A stretch of DNA of 64,000 nt from Cardinalis cardinalis. Lineage: Eukaryota > Chordata > Aves > Passeriformes > Cardinalidae. The position numbers were made by a program, and so were the translations under genes. Below are positions 28,295 through 40,140 of the stretch, in pieces (positions within the stretch are counted from its first letter, which is position 1; the number at the start of each line of letters is the position of its first letter). The DNA lies in assembly GCA_014549065.1 (NCBI GenBank), contig JACDOX010000083.1, forward strand, positions 1,739,978 to 1,803,977, given 5' to 3'. Below the pieces are notes generated by a model, which was not told the origin of the DNA, made no database searches, and saw nothing but the letters and a program-made list of their open reading frames with translations.

Positions 28295-28782
28295 TGTCCT
28301 GGCTTTGGCTGGGAGAGAGTTAACTGTCTTAGTAGTGGTGCAGTGCTCTTTTTTGGATTTAGGAGGAGAATCTTTTGAACAACAGTGATTTCTATTTGTT
28401 GCTAAGTAATGCTTACTCTAAACCAAAAGCTTTCTCAATGCACTGCCAGCAACCAGGTGCCCAAGAAGCTGTGAGGGAGCATAGCCAGGACAGGTGGCCT
28501 GAACTGGCCAAAGTTACATTCCATGCCCTTGAAAATCATGCCCAATATATAAACTGGGGGAGTTGGCTGGGAGGGGCCAGTCACTGCCTGGGGACAGTCT
28601 GGGTATCAGGCAGCAGGCAGGGAGAAATTTTATCATGGATCACTTCTTTCTCTAGGGTTTTATTCTTCTTTCCTTTTCATTTCCAGAAATATTAGTATGT
28701 TTTATTTTATTCACTCACAGAGGGAATAGTGAGTGAGCAGCTGTGTGGTGCTGTGTGGGGCAGCTGGGGTTAAAACACAGCA
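28295..28782 (+). mobile_element. Solo LTR of an avian endogenous retrovirus-like element
   Basis: The block starts tgtcctggctttggctggga and ends ggggttaaaacacagca, giving TG...CA boundaries. Its course follows an LTR family frequent in bird genomes that I know from memory: the gagagttaa start, the ggatttaggaggagaat segment, agccaggacaggtggcctga, and the closing gtgagcagctgtgtggtgct. A TATA-like box (tatataaac, 28546-28554) sits just before actgggggagttggctggga, where a U3 promoter would be. No retroviral internal region or second LTR adjoins it, so it is a recombination-derived solo copy. I see no clean target-site duplication (flanks tacct and gttat). The family is probably ERVL-like, which needs a repeat-library check. 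Small deletions relative to the remembered family indicate an old insertion. Confidence 0.85.
28546..28554 (+). promoter_or_regulatory. TATA-like box inside the solo LTR
   Basis: The sequence tatataaac lies mid-LTR in the position expected for the U3 promoter. Whether it still drives transcription is unknown. Its orientation is the same as BNC2. Confidence 0.5.
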
Positions 28783-30097
28783 GTTATACCACTGTGAAAA
28801 CTAGTAAATGCAAGAAGAGTATCAGACTCTGGTTGTGCTTAGATTTTTTTCCTCTAAGTATGGACAGACATCTGCTGTGAAAAAAAGTTGTCTGGCACCC
28901 AAATGTAAAGACACTTGATGTATTTGCTATGATTAAATAAAGCTCAAGCTGTTGTGATTAAATACATTGTAGCCCCACAGTGATCTAATATAATTTTTAA
29001 AATAAAAATACTGTGTGCAGTGTTAGTCAGGAAAAAAAATACTCACTGTCTTGTGAATTATACATATATACATATTATCTGGTCCAAAATCATCCATAAC
29101 AAAGAGAATATTTTATCACAAGTCAAACAATAGGTTTTAAAAATCAGAGAAGGCATTTAAAACTAGTGTCCTTGCATCCTAATATTTTCACTGGAGTTGC
29201 AGAGGTGAATGAAGAGGGGGAAGAGTTCAAATTACTGGATTTTTCTGGAATCAGTAAGAGACATTACCCCCAATCCATCTGGCTACTTTACAGCTGGCAA
29301 ATGACAGTCTCATCCTCTTTCAGGGCAATGATTTCAAGGGCATTTTAAGGTTGATGAACCCAAAAAATGAAAAGGCATCCTGGATTGGGGTACACTATGA
29401 GTAAGTTCAGTCCCCAAAAGAAATCACATGTTCAGGATCTGGTGTTTTCATACTATTCTAGGCAGCTTAGTCCAGAACCAGCACCCCAGCAGGTTGCTTG
29501 TGCGGGGAGGGATCTGAACTCCTGGCATGCATCGTTGGGATAAGATATGAAACAGAAGACCTGCATACTTTTGGTCAATAAAGACCCTGAAGGCCATTAA
29601 GTGAGAGTGTGGGTGGTTAACGGCGGTGTCCTGGCCAGGTTTCCGCTGCGGTTATTGCATTCCACTGCCTTATGTTTCATCTGCAGTTTCAGCAGGACAT
29701 GGTGTTCCTCACTTTCACTCCAAAACCGTTGAGCACTGCTCCTGTGCGTTGTTACACAGCTGCTGTGCTGTGCTCCACCATGGTGGTACGCCCCCATTAT
29801 ATATTCACACAGGTTTGGCTCCACATACTGTTTCAGGACTAAGTTAGGTCAAAATTACTTTCCAGCATGGTCCGTGGAATTACTCCAGGTTTATGGTGCA
29901 ATTATTCTTGATCTAAAGTGCAGCCAGATTTGCCCTAGTGTCTACAATATCAGTTCATAAAGTTTGCAAAGGTCTTTGGGGGTCCTTTTGGTGAAAACAC
30001 AAAATGTTTTGCTGCTGAATGCATAAAGAGATGTGGCCAACAAAGAGGAACCAGGGCAAGTACTGTTACAAACCTGGCAGAGAAGTAAGCATATATG

Positions 30098-30155
30098 GTG
30101 TGTATATATAGATATGTGTGTGTGTGTGTATGTATGTATATGTATGTATGTAAGT
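30098..30155. repeat. (TG)n/(TATG)n microsatellite
   Basis: A compound array with tatata, a tgtgtgtgtgtg core and then tatg units. It is probably polymorphic within the species. Confidence 0.88.
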
Positions 30156-32278
30156 AAATAAAGTCTCCTTCATGCTACTCTTCATTTGAACACACACTGC
30201 CACTGTCATTCTCAGTGAAACTTTGGGGAGAGACAGACACCTTCTCTTCTGTAGCATGCAGGTATCCTAATATCTACCCTGTCTCTTTGGGGCAAGGCAA
30301 AAAAGTGATAAGAGAAAGGGGGTGCCAGAAGGGAAGAGTATCCATCAGTTCTAGCAAAATGGAGGATGCAGTGAAGTCAAAAGGTAAAGATTTCCATTAT
30401 TGACTGAGAACTCAGTAGTGCTGCACTGTTTGTTCCTGCTGCAGCAGTATAACTCAAGGAAAGGACTGCTGACACTTAAACATTCATTTTTTCATACGGT
30501 TCCTGTTGGTGGAGGGAGGCAGGTGGGAGGTGGATGAAAACTGACAGCTGCGGGGAAAAAATTTCAACTATGCCTCTTTGCAGACTTAGTGTGTTAAATC
30601 TCATATTAGTTGCACGTGTGAAATCACAGTGAGCAAATACGCATATCTTTTCTTCATGTTTACAGGAGCAAAGGTGAGGGACATTCAGCATGGTAAAAAA
30701 TCGTATCAAGAAAAGGAGTATCTGATTGTCTGTGTGAGTGTATATTTCCATGGAAAACTAGATAGAGGGCTTACTTTGGTCCTACTGAGATCAGTGGGAG
30801 TTAGCCAAAGTGAGTTAGAAATGTTGCATACTGTCTCATCTGTACTAATGTGAATTGGTGTGGTGCTGCACAGTTTTGGTAACTCTTACCCCAGGAGTAG
30901 TAGGACTACCCAGAGTATAGCAGCTTGAAATTTAATTGTGAAGCAAAGAGATGCTTCTGGGAAATTCAGCCAAACAAAAAACAACAAACCCTAAATCATG
31001 GAAATTATGAAGGCTTTTCTTTATTAGAAACAAGTGTGGATTTTTTTTTTTTTGTCTACACACTAATTAAAACCATCCTGTGCAATTATAGTATGACCAA
31101 ATTAATATATTTCAGTCTGCTTTTCAACTGTTACAGCTGCATTCAAAATGTTTCTTTGAGATCAGCTAGAAAATACACAGATCCTTAGAAGAAAAATTCA
31201 GGATATACCCTCAGCTAGCCTAATATTTTAATCAAACATGTATTTATGCAATATTTTGTAACAAGGAAACTTCACTGACATGCATCAAAACCCACTGTTT
31301 AGATGCATATGCAAACTTACTAAAATATGAAGCCTAGTAATTATTTCTTTTTTCTGTATAACTTTGAGGGGTTCTCAGAAGTTATCACAGTAGTGCCTGA
31401 AAATAATCCTTGAGTGTCTCCCAGAACATAAAGCTAGTTTTAGAAGCAATATATTTTTTAACCTTTCTATTAATCTCAGCCTTGTATGGGCATCTCTCAC
31501 TGTGCATCCACTCAGGTGTATATATCAGTTTTTCCTATTCCAAGAAGTGAATCATTAAGATAGCACAGAACTGCAAAAAATCAGTGTTGTATATGTACAC
31601 CAATGTGTTTCTCTGTGGGTAAACATGTAAAATTTCTGCCTGTAATGCTGTCATGGGAGGTTCTCACACAAAATCAAATTTAAAACAACTGATTTCATAA
31701 TAGAAGTTCCAAGTTTACAGTATATGTTTATGGTGTATGCCTGTGTAGACTGCCCTTATTTTCTAAATAGGCAGTTTTTATACTGGGAGGTTTTAAAGCT
31801 CAGTTGAAAGATTTAAAGGCTGAAGACCTTCAGGAAATGAAGACTCACCTTGACAACCCTCCCCAGTTAAGCTCCGAAAAATTAGAATGATCTTTGTGTC
31901 CATCCTCTCTTATAGTTTGTGTCATTCAAGATAATCATCTTGATCCCATCATGTGTTCTCTAGACACAGAAGTTTAAGACAAAATGTACCCTAACATATC
32001 CTGACACACACCTTTCTTCCTAACGTGACAGAAAGGGTCACCAAACTTCAGGAGGCAGGTTCAGGGTGATAAACCACGACATTACCTTGCAGATCTAATG
32101 TCGCATGTGTGTGTGTGGATCTGTTTATTCAAATAGGGTTGAGTGTGTGGTTAGAGTTAGAAAAAGTTGTGGGTTATGTCTTGGATCTTTGGAGGTCAGT
32201 TTAATATAGTTTAAAGATTAAAAGATTTTCTCCAGTTGAAATTGTGAGAAAGAGATCTATGCAGTAAAATAAAATTTA

Positions 32279-32302
32279 ATAAATAAATAAATAAATAAAT
32301 AA
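32279..32302. repeat. (TAAA)n microsatellite
   Basis: About six uninterrupted aaat/taaa units, flanked by an inverted AAATTTAAT / ATTTATTAAATT-like context. Confidence 0.88.
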
Positions 32303-34538
32303 TCAAATTTATTAAATTAAAAATCTAAGCAAGGCTGTTTGGACAGAGTAGGAAGAACATTAGTGTATGCTGTACAGATTTGGCTTACTTGTCTCCTGCC
32401 TGGCTTAGAGCTGTATGCATGCAGTGATATCTCATGCTCTGACTTCCTTGTACACATTGTCACTGGAGGCTTGGCTTAATCAGTTGTGAGCTGAAAAAAG
32501 TAATATAAATTGGAACCTTTTGTCATGAAGTATTTAAATGTTGATATGCTTTAATGGCTTTGGGGAGAAAATTTAGCATGAGAGATTGTAAGAAACAAGA
32601 AATCGATTACATGTAAGAAAGGACTTGAACCTCTAATCAAGTATTACCATATACAGAAAGATCCCTAGCTAGTTATAGCTAAATTCAAATGGGATAATGG
32701 TTAGATTTTTTTGTTAATTTTAAGTTTTATCAAAAAATGACATTCCTATTCACTCTTTATCTAGTTGTGCATAATACATGCTTACAATGATTTATGGAAA
32801 GTTTTCACTGTGTAAATATTGAAGCATATGCTAGACGGTATCCATAAGCAGTGAGGGTTTTATGAAATACAGGCATCTGCATATTTCTCTCTGTTTTTGT
32901 TGGGTAAAAAAGGCCAGAAAACTTCTTGCTGAAAACTAAAAAGATAAAGCTTGATATAGCTAGCAGGAGTAGACAAGGAGTATTTAAGAGCAACTTTCGG
33001 GTTCCCTGCTTTTTCAATGACAGCAAGGGTAACCCCATGACTGTCACAACCTTAACTGCCAGTTTCTCTATCAGTGGGACTGAGCAGCTGCTGAAGGTCT
33101 GGTGCTCCTCCTTGTAAATTCTTAAACAAAGTGAAACAAAAGGGTGGTGGTGTCTCATCAAGAGGTAACTCATGTAGCTAAGTGCCAGCTTTGCGCAGTT
33201 AAGATGTAGAGTAATTCCCTGAAAGCACAAAGGGAACCCCTGCATTTATAGGCTTGCCTGCCTGTTCTGTGTATGCAGAGAGCTGGCAGAGGGCTGCCAT
33301 CAGGGAGAGACTGTGTGACGCCATGTGGGAGTCTATTACAGGATCGCTACCTACTATTCTCATGAGTTATTGTTGTGCTAGCTGTGATTAACTTTTAATT
33401 ACTTAAATATTGTTTTTTGTAAAGCATCCATCTGTTATATAAGCTTGATTTACAAATGAAAACAAAACCAACATACAATGTGGCAGTAGTACAATACAAA
33501 GCACCCTGCATCTGGCAGCAGACAGGGATCCTAATTCAATGCCAGTAAGCAATGTAAATTAGACAATGTTATTTCCATCTTTAAACTAAGGGAGTTACAG
33601 TTAGAAGGAATTAATATTTGTGATTTGGTATGGGAAATGTGTGCAGTTAGATGAGGTCAGATTTGACAGCAAAGGCCTAGAGATCAAAATCTGATTCAGA
33701 TCCAGTTTTGCAGTTCCATGTAGGAATTACCCATATGTTGAACTGCTATGGTTGGTTGGAAGTTGTTGAATTAGATGTAAGAAACTTTAGATCTTACCCA
33801 AGGGGAAAGTAGCTAAAGTTATTTAGGTGGAAAAAAGCAAATATAATTTTGGAGCTTTAAAATATGAACCTGCCTTTTAATTTTTTTTATGGCATTGGTG
33901 TTTTTTTCCTCCCACGCCTCATCTCATTTAAGCTTGGATTTGTTTCACTTATTTTTCTTGTTGGGGGTGATATGTGATGTTCCAGATGATTTCTGTTAGA
34001 TAGTACTGACTGCCTGCAAAATACTGCTACATCAAGAACTGTAAGGACATAGAAATCAGACATGTCCACTGTGCTTAGGGGTGTTCAAAGGTGAACACAT
34101 TTCCATACTAATGCAGCAAACCAAAACCAGGATCTGCATCATGATGTTTCATTCATCACCATAAAGACAGAATGAACATTTTCTACACATAGATGGGTTT
34201 TGGGGCTTTCCATCTGGGTTAACTGGGTAAGATTTTCCAAGTAAATTGCTGTTAAGGGTTTTACTGTCTTTCAGGGTTTGATTGTAAAAGTTCATGTGTG
34301 AAGCATTTATAAAGATTTTGTAGTTGTTTCTAAGGTGCTGAAACATACATGGCATTAATCTCCAGCATTAACGTTATAACCAGAGAGATGAACTGAACTG
34401 AACATTTTCAAACTGAAATAATAAAACCAACTCTAATCAATGAAATACATGCTTTATTATTTGACATTGCAAAATTATATTTTTTGGTACTCTAGGAAAT
34501 GTGAGGGAAGAGAAGTATCAATCATTTGAAGACTGAAA

Positions 34539-34572
34539 ATAATTAATTAATTTAATTAATAAAAAAATAAAT
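34539..34572. repeat. AATT-rich simple sequence
   Basis: Runs of aattaattaatttaattaat followed by a short A-run. The stretch is self-complementary and could form a weak hairpin. Confidence 0.75.
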
Positions 34573-35789
34573 CCAGGGGGTAAAGGGGCTAGAGGGGAAG
34601 AAAGGTATTTCAGACTTCGTAATCAAACTAGAGTTAAAGATTTTTGCAACAGTGGGTAATCCAAAGTCTTCAGGTAAGGTTCTGAACCTGAGGTTCAAGA
34701 TGTAAAAATATCAGAGGCAGTATGGTGGTGTGTCTTGTAAGGCTTTCAAACTGTCAAATGCATGAGGAAGCATTGGAATAATTCTGGTTTGATGGCCTTC
34801 CACATTTCTTGTTGGTTATAGTTACTGTGCTAATTTTATGTCCAGCATTTGCCCAAAAAGAAAGATGCCAATAAAATGATGTATTCATTATATAAGTATT
34901 TTAATATGTTTTTATCAATACTTGCTTGAATGGATTGCCTGACATTACATTGCAGAATTTTTAAGTCCTACCTTCAGGCAAATCTCATGCTTACTAGCAA
35001 AAATGAAAGTGTGAAATGCTTTTTAATGTATATTTAACAACAGATAGTCTTGTGATTACTGATGTGTATTCTCTCTGGATTTTTCCCTTGCTATCAGAAG
35101 GCAATGTTAAGAGACAATATTTTTATGCATTTATGCTATTTACATCCATCAGATCCTTACTTTTTTACATATTTTTAACTGTCATTTATAAGAAGGCTAC
35201 AAAAAAAGTAATCTCTCAAGTCTAAACCATACCAAGGTTCCAAGTTTACAATAAATCAATTGCCAGTAATAGTCTGGGAAAAAAGGGATTAAGGTACTAG
35301 TTTTAAGTGCTGTTTTCAAGACATTTTGCCTTGCATCAAAGTTTCTTGTGAAACAGTTCAGTCATTTATCTGCTCATATTTGAGGAGCAAATCTATCAAT
35401 TGTATTTATTTAGATCTTTCTAATAGTGTTACCATTTAATAATGATTAAGGTACAATTTTCTGTATTTTACAGTAGTGTGCACAACAGTTCATAATTTAC
35501 TAAATTATTCTAAACAGTAGCATTCTACAGAGATCACTGTTGTTAAAGTAAGAGTACTGAAAGCATTTTAGATCGCAGAGTCCCAGGGTCTACATTTTGT
35601 GTACTCTGACACTATTAAACTCAATCTGGTTTTCTAACTGTGACTCTAATTACAGTATTTGCCTGAATGGAAAGTTTGCATTGTTTGGCCAAGTTCTATT
35701 AACACTGTTTTCATCTTGTTTTTTAAGCTTAGTGTTTCATGTTCAGGCTGCAGAGCACCTTCTTCAATAATTATGCAGAATCAATAAGC

Positions 35790-35836
35790 TTTTCTTTGTG
35801 TTTTGTCTTTGTTGTTTCTTTGATATGGCCTCTAGG
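35790..35836 (+). other. BNC2: 3' splice acceptor before the large BNC2 exon
   Basis: A T-rich tract (cttttctttgtgttttgtct and onward) leads into ggcctctag at 35827-35835. The frame downstream is open and matches basonuclin 2 from the first codon, GAT. Upstream of the AG the frame no longer resembles basonuclin, which supports the exon edge. Confidence 0.88.
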
Positions 35837-37802
35837 ATGCTGCAGGCAAGGTGCTGGACCGCTGGGCCATCATGTCCAGGGAAGAAGAGATCATTACCCT
35901 TCAGCAGTTCCTGAGATTTGGAGAAACGAAATCTATCGTGGAGCTGATGGCAATTCAAGAAAAAGAAGGGCAGGCTGTGGCTGTGCCATCTTCAAAGACA
36001 GATTCAGATATAAGGACTTTTATTGAAAGCAATAATCGCACCAGGAGCCCAAGTCTCCTTGCTCACCTGGAGAATAGCAACCCTTCCAGCATTCATCATT
36101 TTGAAAACATCCCAAACAGCCTTGCATTCCTGCTTCCATTCCAGTACATAAATCCAGTCTCTGCTCCACTTCTGGGGCTGCCTCCGAATGGCCTCCTGCT
36201 GGAACAGCCAGCAATGAGGCTCCGTGAACCAAGCCTTACAACCCAAAATGAATATAATGAGAGCAGTGAATCTGAAGTTTCCCCTACACCTTTCAAGAAT
36301 GAGCAAGCGTCCAGCAGGAATGCTTTGACCAGCATCACAAATGTGGAGCCCAAAACTGAGCCAGCCTGTGTCTCTCCTGTTCAAACACCTACACCGGTCA
36401 ATGATTTATCGAAAACGGAGCACACAAAAAGCTCATTCCGAATTCACAGAATGAGGAGAATGGGGTCAGCCTCCAGGAAAGGAAGAGTATTTTGCAATGC
36501 ATGTGGCAAAACTTTCTACGACAAAGGTACTCTTAAAATCCACTACAATGCTGTGCACCTAAAAATCAAGCATCGATGCACTATTGAAGGTTGCAATATG
36601 GTCTTCAGCTCTCTCAGAAGCCGCAATCGCCACAGTGCTAACCCAAATCCCCGCCTCCACATGCCTATGCTAAGGAATAACCGTGACAAAGATCTAATTC
36701 GTGCTACATCAGGTGCCGCCACCCCTGTCATAGCAAGTACAAAGTCCAGCCTAACTTTAACAAGCCCTGGGCGTCCACCGATGGGGTTTACCACTCCCCC
36801 TCTAGACCCAGTACTACAGAACCCTCTTCCCAGTCAGCTGGTCTTCCCGGCTTTAAAGACTGTCCAACCTGTTCCTCCATTTTACAGAAATTTACTTACT
36901 CCTGGAGAGATGGTGAGTCCTCCAACCTCACTCCCGACCAGTCCCATAATACCAGCTGTGAGTGGCATGGAGCAGCATCCCCCTCCTCCTTCAGAGTCAT
37001 CAGTACCTTCAGTGTTGATGCCCACCCCAGAGCCCAATGCAGACCTTGCCCCCAAGAAGAAGCCAAGGAAGTCAAGCATGCCAGTAAAAATTGAAAAGGA
37101 AGTTATTGACACTGCTGATGAGTTTGATGATGAAGATGAAGAGGTGAATGACAGGAGCACAATGGTGAATGACATTGGTCATGACAATCACTGCCATTCT
37201 CAGGAGGAAATGAGCCCAGGCCTGTCTGTTAAAGACTTTTCCAAAAGTGATAGAGGCAGATGTATGTCCAGACCAGACATAAGAAGGGCAGACAGCATGA
37301 CATCAGAAGACCAGGAGCATGAAAGAGACTATGAAAATGAGTCAGAGTCGTCAGAGCCCAAATTGTGTGAAGAATCCCTGGAAGGCGATGATCGCCTCCA
37401 TGAACCTGGTGAAAAATCTATGATGCACAGTGACCAACCTGATGAAAACCACAATGACTCTTCCAACCAGGATGTCATTAAGGTGAAGGAAGAGTATACA
37501 GACCCTACATATGATATGTTCTATATGAGCCAATATGGACTGTACAATGGAGGCAGTGCCAGTATGGCTGCTCTTCATGAAAGTTTTGCTTCTACATTCA
37601 ACTACAGCAGCCCTCAGAAGTTCTCCCCAGAAGGTGAAATGTGCTCCAGTCCAGACCCCAAGATCTGCTATGTTTGCAAGAAAAGTTTCAAGAGTTCCTA
37701 CAGTGTGAAGCTTCACTACCGAAATGTTCATTTAAAAGAGATGCATGTCTGCACAGTGGCTGGCTGTAACGCCGCGTTCCCATCACGGAGAAGCAGAGAC
37801 AG
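35836..37802 (+). CDS. BNC2: BNC2 penultimate coding exon: zinc-finger pair 1, NLS, most of finger pair 2
   Basis: Basonuclin 2 is a nuclear C2H2 zinc-finger protein tied in vertebrates to pigment-pattern, craniofacial, urogenital and germ-cell development. The exon opens in phase 0 after a pyrimidine-rich tract ending tctag (codons D-A-A-G-K-V-L-D-R-W) and closes in phase 2 at gacag|gtcagt. It holds 655 full codons. Finger pair 1 is at exon residues 219-275 (36490-36660), with C-x2-C then HYNAVH and C-x4-C then RNRH. The basic segment PKKKPRKSSMPVKIEKE starts at residue 406 (37051) and matches the basonuclin NLS; an acidic run follows. VKIE and VKEE fit sumoylation consensus sites, which is inference only. 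The first part of pair 2 is at 37666-37802. I recognise the protein as BNC2 rather than BNC1 from memory of the human sequence. The GTG at 35851 is internal, not a start. The N-terminus lies upstream of the window. Confidence 0.97.
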
Positions 37803-37808
37803 GTCAGT
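37801..37808 (+). other. BNC2: 5' splice donor of the last BNC2 intron
   Basis: The junction reads ag|gtcagt, so position +3 is C where most vertebrate donors have A or G. The site is fixed by the reading frame: only this junction plus the acceptor at 58671 restores the conserved finger sequence. If the intron is retained, the frame runs through S-V-N-I-N to a TGA at 37819-37821. Confidence 0.9.
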
Positions 37809-40043
37809 AAATATTAATTGATTTTCTGCATTATTAAATGCGTTGAATTATGGAAGAATAGGCAGTTTAGGCTATATGAAGAAATAGAGAGATGCACAGT
37901 AATGACAAGTGACAATTGTGTTCCCATGACATAGAAAGAGATTTATCACTTTAAGATTTTCATTGTTCCTTGGCATTCAGAATGGTATATATTGAGCCAT
38001 CCTCTTAAGTGACTGCCTAGATAATAAATGTAATTATACTTTCTATATTCCTGTGAACATGTGTATTATACTTCTGTTCATAAGCTACAGCCCTCATTAC
38101 ATTGATTCTCTTCTTCCTGTAACATTTAAAACAAGAAAATCTTCTATAAAGAAGTAAATATAGTAAATTATATGCAATATAGATGTCTCCATTGCATGCA
38201 TATCAAACCATAGAACTAGGAAGGAGGGCAAAGGTGGATAGGTGGTTGAATGAAAAGATGGAGATAGGTAATAAAGGACTGGAATTATTTCCAGTTTGCT
38301 TTTGTGTGACCCCTCATAGGGTCATACAAAAGCAAACAAGAAGCATTAGTAGGTTGCTCTTTACTATATTTAAGTTTTAAAACTAGGCACTATGTTGTAG
38401 TGAGAACAAGTAAATATTAAGAATTAAGAAAATCATTATCTGTTTCTTTAGTAGAACCTACACACATCTCTATCCACTATGGTCATTTAGATTACGTTAC
38501 TATTTTCTGCATGTGAGCAACTGCCTTCTCCACCAGTGGAACTTATGCACATTCAGAGAGAAAAGGCTTCCCTACATATTTTTAAGATCAACCAGGGTAT
38601 ATTCTGCTGGCCCTACAGATGACATCATGCCTGAGCTATGCTGCATCAATACAAAAGCAGTTGGTCTTAAACAGAAGCACCTGGTCCATAAACTCTTTGG
38701 TTTAGGGTTTGTTTTTTTGTTGTTTTGTTTTGGGGTTTTTTTGGTTGGTTTTTTTTATAGACTGTTCTTTTTGATTCCTGAGGAGAATGTAATACAAATG
38801 GAATTTGTCAAAGTGATAGGATAACACAGGTATTTCATACTTGTGGATAACAGCTCTCTCATTTGATGATCATACTGTCACATAACAAAATCTCTCTGGT
38901 TCATGGAGTAATGGTGAAATTGGGTCACCTCTTTTCCTTTACTTGCATTTCATATTTTTTCATTAGGCTGTAAAAATTCAGCAGACACAGGAAGGAAATT
39001 AAAACTAGCTAAACGTTTCATACACAGCTCCTGATTTGTTTTTGTATTTTTTCATTGAAATTGATGTGGTTTGAAAGGGAACGTTTCTCATCCTTTAAAA
39101 TGAAAGCAAGTCAGTGTTAAGGATACTAAGGAGCTGAAATTCACTATTTTGATGAAGAACACCATCCCTAAATATCTCATGTCTTCTCTTATCATTTATG
39201 AAATCCATTAAACAGAAAAATATGAACAAATATAAGAATATAAGTTCAAAACACCTAAGAAGAACAATCTAGGAAGCTTGCATTTTAGTAGGTTAAACTA
39301 CTAGATACAAAGCAGGTAGATCTAAATTAAAACTCGATTTCTTGCTGTGTGCTGATAAGTTTTATGAGTCTTGAATTTGACAAGGGAAGTATGTGAATCA
39401 GTGGCACAATCTATGCTAAGCTTAGATGTGTGAAACCCCTTTCAGTTCCTGAAATCAAAATCTTTGTTAGTCAAGAATTTGGCTTAGTCAGTCTGTTTCC
39501 TTAAATGAATTATGAAAAATCAGTCATGTACTGTACAAAACAGCTTTGAATTGAGCATGTGACACAAGAGCTGATTAGCTTTAGGATGTGGAACTTTATG
39601 CAGTGTATTAAATTTCAACCGTAATACATTGAAAGATCGAGGTAGTAATAAAGTTAGCATAGTAAAGTTATAGATATTCTAAGAGTGACTGTGACGACAT
39701 GCATAAAATTTTTCCAAGACAAGAACCTGCATATAGGACACATTTTGAATTTTTTGTGATATACATAGGATACTACTATTAAGCTTATTGAAAGAAACAT
39801 TAAATAAAAAACTGATTTAGTGTCTTAAATGGGAGGCTGCTAATTTAAAGATAAAATTATTATTTGCATATCATTTTGACTTGTGTAATCGACAAGGCCC
39901 TCTTCTGACATAATTTCATTAGTAACATTCAGAATATGATTCAATTATGTGCTGCACCAGGGACAAAAGACCTTTTTTGCGTAGTATATTCTTTAATGGT
40001 TCTGTAATTCAAAAAATTCAAAGGTAATTCAAAAATTCAAAGA

Positions 40044-40140
40044 CAAAACTTTTCATTTTGTCTGTCTGCTACTCAAGTAGTACTATTCATTACTCAGGTT
40101 TGTCTTTTAGGTTTGTTTCCTAAAAAACTGAGTATGCATG
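40044..40140 (+). repeat. Dispersed repeat, copy A
   Basis: This segment (starting caaaacttttcattttgtct) is clearly related to copy B at 43005-43100, in the same orientation. Shared runs include aaaacttttcattttgtctg, tctgctact, aagtag, tactcaggtttgtc, tttaggttt and aaaaactgag. A short local duplication of aattcaaa units lies just upstream (40007-40043). The family is not recognised. Confidence 0.85.

Larger units (their letters stand above)
28783..35789 (+). other. BNC2 intronic sequence before the large exon
   Basis: AT-rich non-coding DNA. It contains a GC-richer patch at 29480-29830, TG/TA simple repeats at 30098-30155, a (TAAA)n run at 32279-32302 and an AATT-rich run at 34539-34572. The minus-strand 146-codon frame at 32805-33245 is the longest here. 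It shows no recognisable domain and has no obvious splice or promoter context, so I treat it as chance. Confidence 0.6.

Noticed and set aside
32805..33245. Minus-strand 146-codon frame
   Set aside because: No recognised domain or family and no plausible regulatory or splice context. Chance frames of this size occur in tens of kilobases of intron.
35851..35853. GTG at 35851 as the start of a 656-codon protein
   Set aside because: The frame continues upstream to the splice acceptor at 35835 with basonuclin codons (D-A-A-G-K). The true start lies in exons outside the window.
36004..37731. Minus-strand frames of up to 126 codons inside the large BNC2 exon
   Set aside because: They are shadows of the conserved + strand coding sequence.
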